64,000 bases of DNA from Arthrobacter sp. U41 (GTDB lineage Bacteria > Actinomycetota > Actinomycetes > Actinomycetales > Micrococcaceae). Of this stretch, positions 1 to 10,242 are shown one piece after another. The stretch's first letter is position 1; every line of letters begins with the position of its first letter. Both the position numbers and the translations under genes were made by a program. The notes beneath the pieces were generated by a model. The model was not told the origin of the DNA, did not search any database, and was given only the letters and a program-made list of their open reading frames with translations. The stretch covers positions 992,001 to 1,056,000 of the forward strand of contig NZ_VEGI01000001.1 of NCBI RefSeq assembly GCF_007679325.1. The letters run 5' to 3'.

Positions 1-398
1 CCGAGGGAGCGGCGGACTTCCGGGTCCCAGGGGTTGGCCGGGATGCCGAGAACCCCGGTGCGGGGCAGCTCCCGCGGGCCGTCGGGCAACTGGACCCAGG
101 CGCCGCCGGGGTTCGGCGCGACGATGCTGTCCGCGAGGCCCAGTTCGGCGGCGAGGTCCGCCACGGCGGAGGACCGGGTGGCGAAGGATTCGGCGCCGCT
201 GTCCAGGGTCAGGCCCGCCACCACATGGCTGCCGACGCAGCCGCCCCACACACCGGAGGCCTCCAGGACCGTGGTCCGGACGCCGGCGCGGGCCAGCGTC
301 CGTGCTGCGAGCAGCCCGGAGATGCCGCCGCCCACCACAACGGCTGTCTGCGCTGTTTCGACCGGCGTCCCGGGTTCAGCGGCCCCGGCTGCCTCCAT
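1..398 (-). CDS. hemY: Protoporphyrinogen/coproporphyrinogen oxidase, N-terminal part (runs off window)
   Basis: FAD-dependent oxidase of late heme synthesis. In Actinobacteria this family (CgoX/HemY) is known to oxidise coproporphyrinogen III to coproporphyrin III at the membrane or in the cytosol. About 132 codons are visible, starting at the ATG at 398. A dinucleotide-binding GGGISGL motif lies at residues 23-29, followed by the typical acidic end of strand 2 (TVLEA) and a GAESFATR segment. The gene lies 4 bp downstream of hemE on the same strand, so the two are almost certainly cotranscribed. The C-terminal two thirds are outside the window. CgoX rather than HemY activity is inferred from the phylum, not from sequence. 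Confidence 0.93.
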   Translation of the reverse strand, partial: MEAAGAAEPGTPVETAQTAVVVGGGISGLLAARTLARAGVRTTVLEASGVWGGCVGSHVVAGLTLDSGAESFATRSSAVADLAAELGLADSIVAPNPGGAWVQLPDGPRELPRTGVLGIPANPWDPEVRRSL

Positions 399-402
399 GG
401 CG

Positions 403-1500
403 CTACTCCGGGGAGATCGAGTGGATAAGTTCGACGACGCGCGTCAGCACGTCGGGGTCGGTGTCCGGCGGCACCCCGTGGCCGAGGTTCAACACGTGTC
501 CCGGAGCCGAAGCGCCGGCGGCGATGACGTCGCGGACGTGCGCTTCGAGGACCTCCCACGGCGCAGGCAGCAGGGCCGGGTCGATGTTGCCCTGCAGCGG
601 GACCGTGCCGCCCAGCCGGCGGTTGGCTTCGTCCAGCGGCAGCCGGTAGTCCACTCCGACGACGTCGACGCCGACATCGCGCATGGCGACCAGAAGTTCC
701 GAGGTGCCGGTGCCGAAGTGGATCAGCGGGGCGCCGAGGTGCCGGACGTGGTCCAGGGCGCGGGTTGAGGCCGGCGCGACAAAGCGCTGGTAGTCGGCGA
801 GGCCCAGGGAGCCCGCCCAGGAGTCGAAGAGCTGGCCGGCGGAGGCGCCGGCTTCCAGCTGGGCGCGGAGGAACAGGCCGGATGCGTCCGCGGCCCAGTT
901 CGCCAGGGCGGTCCAGGTCTCGGGATCGGCGTGCATCATGGTGCGCGGGCCGAGGTGGTCGCGGGACGGCTTTCCTTCCACCATGTACGCCGCGAGTGTG
1001 AACGGCGCGCCGGCGAAGCCGATCAGCGGGGTGCTGCCGAGCTGGGCCACAGTGAGCCGGACGGCTTCGCGGATCGGTTCGAGGGCTTCCCAGGTGAGCT
1101 GGGGCAGGGCGGCGACGTCGGCAGCGGTGCGCACCGGCTTGTCCAGCACGGGACCGACCCCGGGGACGATGTCCACGCCGACTCCGGCCAGCTTGAGCGG
1201 GATGACGATGTCGGAGAAAAAGATGGCGGCATCGACGTCGTGGCGGCGGACCGGCTGCAGGGTGATCTCGGAGGCGAGCTCGGGCCGCAGGCAGGAATCC
1301 AGCATCGCGACCCCCTCGCGCACTTTGAGGTATTCGGGCAGCGAACGTCCGGCCTGGCGCATGAACCAGACGGGACGGCGGGACGGCTTGCCGCCGCGGT
1401 AGGCGGTGATCAGCGGGGAATCCGCGGTGCGGCCGTCCATCAGCGGGTGCCCGGCGTCGAGGCCGGAGATTTCGGGGGTTGCCGCGGTGCTAGGAGTCAT
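403..1500 (-). CDS. hemE: Uroporphyrinogen decarboxylase
   Basis: Decarboxylates the four acetate side chains of uroporphyrinogen III to give coproporphyrinogen III in the cytosol. The 365-residue length is normal. The N-terminal signature [15 protein letters not shown] carries the substrate-binding arginine, and FFSDIV carries the essential aspartate. [10 protein letters not shown] and the C-terminal LNLGHGV also match the family. I chose the ATG at 1500 ([10 protein letters not shown]) because the upstream in-frame extension to 1569 has no family similarity and would run into the hemA promoter side. It is the first gene of a hemE-hemY unit and diverges from hemA across about 200 bp. Confidence 0.97.
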   Translation of the reverse strand: MTPSTAATPEISGLDAGHPLMDGRTADSPLITAYRGGKPSRRPVWFMRQAGRSLPEYLKVREGVAMLDSCLRPELASEITLQPVRRHDVDAAIFFSDIVIPLKLAGVGVDIVPGVGPVLDKPVRTAADVAALPQLTWEALEPIREAVRLTVAQLGSTPLIGFAGAPFTLAAYMVEGKPSRDHLGPRTMMHADPETWTALANWAADASGLFLRAQLEAGASAGQLFDSWAGSLGLADYQRFVAPASTRALDHVRHLGAPLIHFGTGTSELLVAMRDVGVDVVGVDYRLPLDEANRRLGGTVPLQGNIDPALLPAPWEVLEAHVRDVIAAGASAPGHVLNLGHGVPPDTDPDVLTRVVELIHSISPE

Positions 1501-1664
1501 GCCTTCGATTGTGCCGAAAATCGGCCCCAAAAGATAACGACAGCCTGTCACCGTCCCCGTCACGGCCACGGGCCGCGACCCGGAGCGCGACCCCGCTGCG
1601 CCGGGGCGACGCTGGAGCGGTGGCGGGAATCACACCCCGGCGTGGGCGGTTACACGCCGGGCAG

Positions 1665-1695
1665 TTGTTCTACGCAGGTACGAAAAAGCTATGAT
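1665..1695 (+). promoter_or_regulatory. Candidate hemA promoter
   Basis: TTGTTC at 1665-1670 and TATGAT at 1690-1695 are separated by 19 bp. The predicted transcription start lies at or a few bases before the GTG at 1705, so the hemA message would be leaderless or nearly so. No Shine-Dalgarno-like sequence precedes the GTG, which fits. Seen by eye only. Confidence 0.5.
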
Positions 1696-1704
1696 TGTCC
1701 TGCT

Positions 1705-3051
1705 GTGGTTCTTTTTTCTCTGGTGGCGACCCACGCCGACATCGACCTCGAGACCGTTGCTCAACTGAGCACCGGCGCTTCAGAGCTCGCCACATCCGCC
1801 CTCGCCGGATCGCCGGCCGTGGCGGGTGCCATTGTGCTTGCCACCTGCAACCGCTTCGAAATCTACGGCGAAGCGCACCGCACCGAAGATGTGGACAACG
1901 CCCGGGCGGCCCTCATCGCCCAGCTGAGCGGCTCCACCGGGCTCAACGAACAACTCGTCGCTCGGTCCTTCAATACGCACACGGGTGCGGACGTCACCCG
2001 GCACCTCTTCTCGGTCAGCTCCGGGCTTGACTCCGCCGTCGTCGGAGAACGCGAGATCGCCGGCCAGGTGCGCCGGGCCCTGATTACGGCCCAGCACGAG
2101 GGTACGGCCAGCTCCGGCCTGGTCCGGCTGTTCCAGGCGGCGTCCAAAACTGCCAAGGACGTCGGCGCCCAGACTGCCCTTGGCGCGCGCGGCCTGTCCG
2201 TTGTGTCGGTGGCCCTGGATCTCGCCACCGAGCTCTCCGAGGACCCCGACTGGTCCGCCAAGAAGGTCGTCGTCTTCGGCACCGGCGCCTACGCCGGCGC
2301 CACCATGTCGTTGCTGCGCGAACGCGGCTGCACGGACGTCTCTGTCTATTCCTCCTCCGGCCGCGCCGCCGGATTCGTCGCCACCCGCGGCGGAACCGCG
2401 CTGGACGGCGAAACGCTCCCAGCCGCCGTCGCCGCCGCCGATGTCATGATCGGCTGCAGCGGTGCAGACACCCGCGTCGAGGCCGCGGAACTGGCCAGGG
2501 TCCGGGCGGGCTCGCTCCAGCCGCTGATTGCCATCGACCTGGCGCTCACCCACGATTTTGATCCTGCCGTCGGCGGACTCGACGGCGTCGAACTGCTCAC
2601 GCTTGAATCCGTCCGCCTGGCCGCCCCGCAGGAACAAGCCGAATCGCTGGCCCAGGCCAACAGCATTGTGGCCGGCGCGGCCAGCGCCTTCGAACAGGAC
2701 CGCGAGTCCCGCTCGGTGGACTCGGCCATCGTCGCCCTCCGCCGGCACACCATGAACGTACTGGACACGGAAATGGAAAAGGTCCGGGCCCGCCACGGCT
2801 GCACCGCCGCGGCCGAGGAAGTAGAGTTCGCGCTCCGCCGGATGGTCAAGCAGCTCCTGCACGTCCCCACGGTCCGGGCCCGTGAGCTCGCGGCCAACGG
2901 CCAGCAGGAAGACTACGTCGCCGCCCTGGAAGCGTTGTACGGCATCACGGTCGAACAGCCCGCAGAGCGTGCCTCCGGCGCCGGGTGCCCGGTAGTCCAC
3001 GATGCCGGTGTCCACGATGCCGGGGATGACACCCGCCGGCACTCAGCCTAA
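1705..3051 (+). CDS. hemA: Glutamyl-tRNA reductase
   Basis: Reduces glutamyl-tRNA(Glu) with NADPH to glutamate-1-semialdehyde, the first step of C5-pathway heme synthesis. The protein has 448 residues, as usual for Actinobacteria. The catalytic cysteine is C48 in [11 protein letters not shown], and a [14 protein letters not shown] segment matches the family signature. The NADPH-binding loop FGTGAYAG lies near residue 190, and a C-terminal helical dimerisation domain follows. The GTG at 1705 gives the typical N-terminus (M)[12 protein letters not shown]. The open frame extends far upstream, but that part is antisense to hemE. Only hemA is seen on this side; other heme genes must lie elsewhere. 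Confidence 0.96.
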   Translation: MVLFSLVATHADIDLETVAQLSTGASELATSALAGSPAVAGAIVLATCNRFEIYGEAHRTEDVDNARAALIAQLSGSTGLNEQLVARSFNTHTGADVTRHLFSVSSGLDSAVVGEREIAGQVRRALITAQHEGTASSGLVRLFQAASKTAKDVGAQTALGARGLSVVSVALDLATELSEDPDWSAKKVVVFGTGAYAGATMSLLRERGCTDVSVYSSSGRAAGFVATRGGTALDGETLPAAVAAADVMIGCSGADTRVEAAELARVRAGSLQPLIAIDLALTHDFDPAVGGLDGVELLTLESVRLAAPQEQAESLAQANSIVAGAASAFEQDRESRSVDSAIVALRRHTMNVLDTEMEKVRARHGCTAAAEEVEFALRRMVKQLLHVPTVRARELAANGQQEDYVAALEALYGITVEQPAERASGAGCPVVHDAGVHDAGDDTRRHSA

Positions 3052-3094
3052 GCAGCTCGCCGCTCCCCCGCCCGGCCCCAGGTCAGGCCAACGG

Positions 3095-4306
3095 TCAGTA
3101 GACCGGTTTGTCCGGCTCCACATCCCGCACCCAGGCCAGGATTCCGCCTTCAAGGTGGCTGACGCGCTCATAGCCCGCAGCCCGGGCGGCGGCAAGGACG
3201 GCCGCGGACCGGGTCCCGGCCTTGCAGTGGAACACGATGTCCGTGTCCTGCGGGAGTTCGTGCCAGGCGTCGCCGGCGAGGATCCGGCCCTGCGGGATCA
3301 AGACGGCCCCGTCGATCCGGACGATCTCGTACTCCCCTGTTTCCCGCACATCGACCAGGTGGAAGTCCTTGAGTCCGGCAGTGCGGGAGGCCAGCATCGT
3401 GGCCAGCTGCGTTGCCGTCACCGTATGTTCCGTGCCAGCGTCCGCGGCCGGGGTGATGCCGCAGAATGCCTCATAGTCGGTCAGTTCCGTGATCCGCTCC
3501 GCCTCGGGGTCCCGGGAGACCTTGATTTCGCGCCAGGTCCCGCCGAGTGCGTCAAACAGTGCCACCCGGCCCAGCAGGGACCGCCCGACGCCGGTGATCA
3601 GCTTGACGGCCTCCGTCACCATCAGTGAGCCCACGGCAGCGCACAGCATCCCGAACACGCCGCCTTCCCCGCAGGACGGCACGGAACCCGCGGGCGGTGC
3701 CTCAGGGTAGAGGTCGCGGTACGTGGGTCCGTATTGTTCCCAGAAGACGCTGACCTGCCCGTCGAACCGGAAGATCGAGCCCCAGACGTAGGGCTTGCCG
3801 AGGATCGCGGCGGCGTCGTTTACAAGGTACCGCGTGGCGAAGTTGTCGGCGCCGTCAAGGATGAGGTCGTAGCCGGCGAACAGTTCCAGGGCGTTGCCGG
3901 CGTCAAGGCGGACGTTGTGCAGCCGGACTTCCACCAGGGGGTTCAGTGCGGCAATGGCGTCACGGGCGGACTCGATCTTGGGCCGGCCCACATCCGCGAC
4001 GCCGTGGATCACCTGGCGCTGGAGATTGCTCAGGTCCACGGTGTCGTCGTCGATGATTCCCAGGGTGCCGACTCCGGCCGCGGCCAGATACAACAGCGCG
4101 GGAGAGCCGAGGCCGCCGGCGCCGATCACCAGGACCTTGGCGTTTTTCAGGCGGCGCTGCCCGATTGCCCCGATTTCCGGAATGATGAGGTGCCGGGAGT
4201 AGCGTTCAACTTCTGCCGGGCTCAGGCCGTCCGCGGGCTCCACCAGCGGTCCGGGCGCCGTCTGCGGGGTTGCGGGGGCTGCGGTGGGGGTGAACTTGGA
4301 AGCCAT
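3095..4306 (-). CDS. moeZ: Adenylyltransferase/sulfurtransferase MoeZ (ThiF/MoeB domain plus rhodanese)
   Basis: Activates the C-terminal glycine of small sulfur-carrier proteins (MoaD, ThiS, CysO types) by adenylation and transfers sulfur to it. Of its 403 residues, an E1-like domain comes first (nucleotide loop GAGGLGSP from about residue 62; RQVIHG; DGADNFATR) and a C-terminal rhodanese domain follows, with active-site C361 in HCKAGTRSA. The SCGEGGVFG segment holds the E1 cysteine region. I see no clear paired zinc CxxC motifs, as is common in actinobacterial MoeZ. Located close to thiS, its likely substrate. Convergent with hemA and divergent from the TetR gene. The TAGATT box at 4312-4317 suggests a leaderless message. 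Confidence 0.93.
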   Translation of the reverse strand: MASKFTPTAAPATPQTAPGPLVEPADGLSPAEVERYSRHLIIPEIGAIGQRRLKNAKVLVIGAGGLGSPALLYLAAAGVGTLGIIDDDTVDLSNLQRQVIHGVADVGRPKIESARDAIAALNPLVEVRLHNVRLDAGNALELFAGYDLILDGADNFATRYLVNDAAAILGKPYVWGSIFRFDGQVSVFWEQYGPTYRDLYPEAPPAGSVPSCGEGGVFGMLCAAVGSLMVTEAVKLITGVGRSLLGRVALFDALGGTWREIKVSRDPEAERITELTDYEAFCGITPAADAGTEHTVTATQLATMLASRTAGLKDFHLVDVRETGEYEIVRIDGAVLIPQGRILAGDAWHELPQDTDIVFHCKAGTRSAAVLAAARAAGYERVSHLEGGILAWVRDVEPDKPVY

Positions 4307-4311
4307 ACTTC

Positions 4312-4317
4312 AATCTA
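4312..4317 (-). promoter_or_regulatory. -10 box of moeZ (leaderless type)
   Basis: TAGATT on the minus strand ends 5 bases before the moeZ ATG at 4306, too close for a ribosome-binding site. No good -35 was seen. Confidence 0.45.
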
Positions 4318-4390
4318 TGCCCGAAGATACCGCCAGGTCATATTACCGCCACGTAAAGTGGACGTAACAGCAAGGGAAAGAAGGCCGACA

Positions 4391-5056
4391 GTGGTTCATG
4401 AGGCACCGGTTGAGCGGAGTCACGCAGGAAAGTCGCCGGACGCGCCGGCACGAAGCGGACAGCGATCGGCGCGGCTGCCCCGTGATGAACGCCGGGCGCA
4501 GCTTCTCGCGGCCGCCCAGGAAGTCTTTGTTGCCAACGGCTACCACGGTGCCGCGATGGACGAAATCGCCGAAACCGCCCACGTGAGCAAGCCCGTGCTC
4601 TACCAGCACTTCCCGTCCAAACGCGACTTGTACCTGGCGCTGCTGGACAGCCAGCTCAGCAAGCTCACCGCGCTCCTGCTGGGGGCCCTCAACTCCACCA
4701 CGGACAACGACGAACGCGTCCAGGCGGTCATGCGAGCCTACTTCCGCTTCATCGCCAGCGACGACCAGGCCCACCGCCTGGTGTTCGAGTCGGACCTCGT
4801 CAACGACCCCCACGTCAGCGCCCGGCTGGAAACGTTCAACAAAACCTTCGCCGACGCCGTTGCCCGGGTCATCGCCGAGGACACTAAGCTCCCCGAGCTG
4901 GAGTCCCAGCTGCTGGGCCGCGGACTCGCCGGACTGGCGCATGTCAGCGCCCGCTACTGGCTGGAAACTGACGGCAATCTTGACCTCGATGTGGCCAGCG
5001 ATCTGATCTACCGTTTAGCTTGGCGCGGAATCTCACGCTTCCCCAAGGAAACCTAG
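4391..5056 (+). CDS. TetR/AcrR family transcriptional regulator
   Basis: A 221-residue repressor-type protein. After a basic N-terminal tail, the TetR_N helix-turn-helix spans about residues 35-82 (AAQEVFVANGYHGAAMDEIAETA, then HVSKPVLYQHF). A helical ligand-binding domain of the type seen in the Rv3208-like group follows. The GTG start at 4391 is supported by an AAGG 6 bases upstream. The gene directly precedes the DUF3107 gene and diverges from moeZ, an order I recall from mycobacteria. Ligand and targets are unknown. Its own promoter region with moeZ (4307-4390) is the natural place to look for an operator. Confidence 0.9.
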   Translation: MVHEAPVERSHAGKSPDAPARSGQRSARLPRDERRAQLLAAAQEVFVANGYHGAAMDEIAETAHVSKPVLYQHFPSKRDLYLALLDSQLSKLTALLLGALNSTTDNDERVQAVMRAYFRFIASDDQAHRLVFESDLVNDPHVSARLETFNKTFADAVARVIAEDTKLPELESQLLGRGLAGLAHVSARYWLETDGNLDLDVASDLIYRLAWRGISRFPKET

Positions 5057-5117
5057 ACTACAAATAGAGATGACGCTTTGATATTTGTTGGACTTTGATT
5101 GGCTGGGAGGCCTCGCT

Positions 5118-5342
5118 GTGGAAGTAAAGATCGGCATTCAGAACATCGGCCGCGAAATCGTGCTTGAGTCGGCCCAGGACGCCGATGCCGTGGCCAAGGT
5201 GGTCGGTGAGGCCATTTCCAAGGGCACCGAGCTGCGCCTGACGGACGAAAAGGGCCGCCAGATCATCATTCCCGCGAACGTGCTGGGTTACGTTGAAATC
5301 GGCGCCGAAGAGGTACGCCGCGTCGGTTTCGGCGCCCTCTAA
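5118..5342 (+). CDS. DUF3107 family protein
   Basis: A 74-residue protein with the conserved N-terminus VEVKIGIQNIGREI and the segment IIIPANVLGYVEIG. The DUF3107 family (Rv3208A/TB9.4 type) is almost confined to Actinobacteria and has no established function that I know of. Start choice is strong: GGGAGG at 5105-5110 lies 7 bases before the GTG at 5118. A TTG at 5085 in the same frame lacks such a site. It follows the TetR gene by about 60 bp and probably forms one unit with it and the small membrane gene behind it. Confidence 0.93.
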   Translation: MEVKIGIQNIGREIVLESAQDADAVAKVVGEAISKGTELRLTDEKGRQIIIPANVLGYVEIGAEEVRRVGFGAL

Positions 5343-5409
5343 GGCCACCGGCCGCCCGCAGGGCAGCGTCGCCGTTGACCCCGTCCCCAGATCCGCAAGG
5401 AGTCCGAAA

Positions 5410-5712
5410 ATGCTTTCCCTAATTGTGGTTGCCCTGGTGACCGTGGCCGCGGGCTTTGTGGTCTGGGCCAACGACAAGAGGCACGCCAAGTACGGCATCG
5501 CGGTCCCCGCAGGGGTATCGCTCGCTGCCGGGATGGTGAGCTGGATGATTTTCGTCGCCGCCGGCCTGGGCTACCAGCCCGGGCTGACCTGGATTCCGTG
5601 GGTGCTGCCCATGGTCCTCGGCGCGGCTGCCGCGATGGCGGCCGTGCTGTACCTGGGCAAAACCCGCGCCGCGCGCGACACTGCCCGGCTCACCTCCATC
5701 CTGCGCTACTAG
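5410..5712 (+). CDS. Small membrane protein, three predicted helices
   Basis: A 100-residue protein not recognised as a named family. Three hydrophobic segments are visible: residues 2-18, about 28-50 (IAVPAGVSLAAGMVSWMIFVAAG) and about 58-80. A basic C-terminus (KTRAARDTARL) would face the cytosol. AAGGAG at 5397-5402 lies 7 bases before the ATG. It is the last gene of the tetR-DUF3107 group, a position that in mycobacteria is also held by a small membrane protein (from memory). Its TAG shares a CTAG with the stop of the convergent pterin dehydratase gene, so the two genes overlap at their ends. Confidence 0.85.
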   Translation: MLSLIVVALVTVAAGFVVWANDKRHAKYGIAVPAGVSLAAGMVSWMIFVAAGLGYQPGLTWIPWVLPMVLGAAAAMAAVLYLGKTRAARDTARLTSILRY

Positions 5713-6044
5713 CCCTCGGCTAAGCCGGGCTCGGCGGTCGCGCCGAGCCCGGCGGCCGCCGCACCGGCGGCCGTTGCGGCAGCGACATCCCGCCGGGTGA
5801 CTTTGTCCCCGGCGTCGTGGGAGCTGTAGCGAAGGAACACTCTTCTGTAGCGCCAGTCCAGATCCGGGTGGTGGTTCTGTTCTTCGGCCAGTCTCCCGAC
5901 GGCGGCGATCAGATCCAGCGCCGCGGCCGACGTCCGCGCTTTGTAGACCGTGACAAGACCGCCTCGCCGGTATCTCCAGTCCGGCAGCTCCGCCAGGGCA
6001 GAGTCGATCTGGCTGTCGTTGAGGACGTCCCCGGTGGCCGTCAT
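5709..6044 (-). CDS. Pterin-4-alpha-carbinolamine dehydratase (PCD/DCoH family)
   Basis: A 111-residue member of the 4a-hydroxytetrahydrobiopterin dehydratase family, which in animals and some bacteria regenerates pterin after aromatic hydroxylation. In bacteria lacking such hydroxylases its role is unclear and may be linked to pterin or molybdopterin cofactors. The key motif EEQNHHPDLDWRY supplies the two active-site histidines. The later segment YSSHDAGDKVTRRD matches the usual TH-x4-G-x-T-x2-D pattern with a serine replacing the threonine. The alanine-rich tail is family-atypical. A second PCD-like domain occurs fused to a VOC domain at 61.2-61.9 kb. Confidence 0.9.
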   Translation of the reverse strand: MTATGDVLNDSQIDSALAELPDWRYRRGGLVTVYKARTSAAALDLIAAVGRLAEEQNHHPDLDWRYRRVFLRYSSHDAGDKVTRRDVAAATAAGAAAAGLGATAEPGLAEG

Positions 6045-6090
6045 GGCAGGCTCCCTTTGCTCATTCGGACAGGTGCTGCGCCGGACCGGC

Positions 6091-8551
<2,461 letters not shown>

Positions 8552-8557
8552 GGAGGA

Positions 8558-8670
8558 ATCCTTCCCTACGCCGGTACTAACCGGATCAGGTCAAGCGGTC
8601 GGCTCTGACGCCCTCTCAGCCTGCCGGTGCCGGACGCTGGTGGCGCGATCGGCGGCGGGCTCCCGCGGTA
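8558..8670 (-). ncRNA. TPP riboswitch (THI element)
   Basis: On the minus strand the aptamer core reads GCGGGAGCCC (start near 8667), CTGAGAGG (8612-8619), CTGATCCGG (8581-8589) and then the P1 closing side with GGCGTAGGGAAGG. These are the conserved pyrimidine- and pyrophosphate-sensor elements of the thi-box. The AGGGAAGGA at the 3' end is also the only ribosome-binding sequence before the thiO ATG at 8551. Ligand-stabilised P1 would therefore hide it, which points to translational control of thiOSG. Confidence 0.95.
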
Positions 8671-8677
8671 TTGGCCC

Positions 8678-8696
8678 AGTTTAGAGGAACTAGGCT
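8678..8696. promoter_or_regulatory. Divergent -10 boxes of thiOSG and thiE
   Basis: Minus strand: TAAACT (8678-8683), which would start the riboswitch transcript near 8671. Plus strand: TAGGCT (8691-8696), 6 bases before the thiE ATG at 8703, so thiE would be leaderless. The two boxes are only 7 bp apart, so both polymerases compete for one site. -35 elements are not convincing. Confidence 0.45.
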
Positions 8697-8702
8697 GAAG
8701 GC

Positions 8703-9449
8703 ATGAGCCAGGATGCCGTCCACACCGCTGCCCGCCTGTACCTTTGCACCGACGCCAGGCAGGACCGCGGCGACTTCGCGGACTTCGTCGACGCGGCATT
8801 CGCCGGCGGCGTGGACATCATCCAGCTGCGCGACAAGTCACTGGAGGCGGCCGAGGAGCTGGAGCTCCTCGAAGTCCTGCACCAGGCGGCACACCGCCAT
8901 GGCCGGCTGTGGTCGGTCAACGACCGGGCGGACCTCGCCTCTCTCTCCGGGGCTCCGGTGTTCCATATCGGCCAGAAGGACATCCCCCTCGGGGCCGCCA
9001 GGAAGTTCCTGGGCCAGGACGCCATTATCGGACTGTCCACCCACACCCCGGAGCAGGTGGAAGCGGCCATTGCCGCCGCACCCGGCCGCGGAGGCCTGGA
9101 CTACTTCTGCGTCGGGCCGGTGTGGGCCACCCCCACGAAGCCGGGGCGCGCCGCCGTCGGACTCGGGCTGGTGCGCCACGCGGCGGACGCTGTCCGCCGG
9201 CCACAGGCCCCTGCGGGGAAGAGTGATGCGGGGCCGACTGGCGAGGCGCTGGCAGCGGCCCGGGCCGAAGGCACGGCAGCGGGCACGGTGCCGTGGTTCG
9301 CGATTGGCGGCATTGACCTCGGAAATGTGGAGCAGGTGGTGGAGGCCGGCGCCCGCAGTATCGTGGTGGTCCGCGCCATCACCGAGGCCGACGATCCCGC
9401 AGGCGCCGCCCGGGCCCTGCTCGCAGCGCTCGACGCGGCGGACAACTGA
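8703..9449 (+). CDS. thiE: Thiamine-phosphate synthase ThiE
   Basis: Joins hydroxymethylpyrimidine pyrophosphate and thiazole phosphate to thiamine phosphate. The 248-residue TIM barrel carries the family motifs [24 protein letters not shown] and the phosphate loop GPVWATPTK, with IGGID near the end. An insertion of about 25 residues, rich in Ala/Gly/Glu, sits between VRRPQA and PWFAIGG, making the protein longer than the usual 210-220 residues. Divergent from thiOSG and outside the TPP riboswitch, so it needs another mode of control if it is thiamine-regulated at all. Confidence 0.96.
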   Translation: MSQDAVHTAARLYLCTDARQDRGDFADFVDAAFAGGVDIIQLRDKSLEAAEELELLEVLHQAAHRHGRLWSVNDRADLASLSGAPVFHIGQKDIPLGAARKFLGQDAIIGLSTHTPEQVEAAIAAAPGRGGLDYFCVGPVWATPTKPGRAAVGLGLVRHAADAVRRPQAPAGKSDAGPTGEALAAARAEGTAAGTVPWFAIGGIDLGNVEQVVEAGARSIVVVRAITEADDPAGAARALLAALDAADN

Positions 9450-9529
9450 GGCCCGCGGGGGAACTGAGGGCCGGGCGGGTCCCGGTCCGGGCCGCGGGGA
9501 ACCGTCCCGGCAGACTCAACCGGCCAGGC

Positions 9530-10201
9530 TCAGCCGGTCAGGCCGAGCTGTGTCATCCGGCGCGCGTGGTTGGCCGCCAGCTCCGCCATCAGCCCGCGGA
9601 CCAGTTCCTTGGACGCGTCCTCGTCCGCGCCGGCCAGTCCGCCGAGGAACGCGTGCTCGAAACTCACCCGCTGCGCCTGGGTCAGTGCCTCCCCCAGCAG
9701 GCGCCGGGCCCACAGCGCCAGCCGTGACGCCAGCCGCGGGTCATCGGCAAGGGCGGACTTGAGCCGCTCCCGCAGCACTGCTGTGGCCTCCTCATCAGCC
9801 TGGATCTGCTCCACCAGGGACCGCGTCCCGGCGTCGACATAGCGGGACACTGCGCGGTAGAAGTCCGCGGAGACGGTGTCGATCACATACGCCTTCATGA
9901 GGGATTCGTACCAGTCCCCCGGGCGGGTGCGTTCGTGGAAGTGGTCCACGGACGGCTGGAACGGCAGCATGGCAGCCTCCACGTCCACGTCCATTGCTTC
10001 AAGCCTGGCGCGCACCAGTTCGTAGTGCTGGAACTCGATCACGGCGATCCGGCCCAGGACCGCGCGGTCGTGCAGCGACGGCGAATACCTCGCGTCGGAG
10101 GAGAGCCGCTCGAAGGCGGACAGCTCGCCGTAGGCCATCACACCGAGCAGATCCTGCAGGAAGCTGTTGTAACGGGCGGGATCAGCCGGGGTTGTACTCA
10201 T
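9530..10201 (-). CDS. Ferritin-like di-iron protein, MiaE-like
   Basis: A 223-residue protein of the ferritin-like fold related to tRNA-(ms2io6A) hydroxylase MiaE. In actinobacteria the substrate has not, to my knowledge, been proven. Helical carboxylate and histidine ligands are visible: GELSAFERL (first helix), EFQHYELV with the ExxH pair (second), and later helices with EQIQADEEA and SFEHAF. It corresponds in position to Rv3210c, next to a DEAD-box helicase (from memory). Divergent from the RNB gene through a 41-bp region with facing -10 boxes. Could alternatively be a non-tRNA hydroxylase. Confidence 0.82.
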   Translation of the reverse strand: MSTTPADPARYNSFLQDLLGVMAYGELSAFERLSSDARYSPSLHDRAVLGRIAVIEFQHYELVRARLEAMDVDVEAAMLPFQPSVDHFHERTRPGDWYESLMKAYVIDTVSADFYRAVSRYVDAGTRSLVEQIQADEEATAVLRERLKSALADDPRLASRLALWARRLLGEALTQAQRVSFEHAFLGGLAGADEDASKELVRGLMAELAANHARRMTQLGLTG

Positions 10202-10207
10202 GGTCCA

Positions 10208-10235
10208 AGACTAATGGCGCAAATGAAGCTAATCT
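10208..10235. promoter_or_regulatory. Divergent leaderless-type -10 boxes
   Basis: TAGTCT on the minus strand (10208-10213) ends 6 bases before the ferritin-like gene ATG at 10201. TAATCT on the plus strand (10230-10235) ends 7 bases before the RNB gene GTG at 10243. Only 41 bp separate the start codons, leaving no room for ribosome-binding leaders. Confidence 0.5.
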
Positions 10236-10242
10236 GATTTTC

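Noticed and set aside
931..1704. 258-codon N-terminal extension of hemA
   Set aside because: Antisense to hemE and absent from the family; a promoter lies directly before the GTG at 1705.
1780..3042. 420-codon minus-strand ORF opposite hemA
   Set aside because: Shadow frame; hemA motifs are complete on the plus strand.
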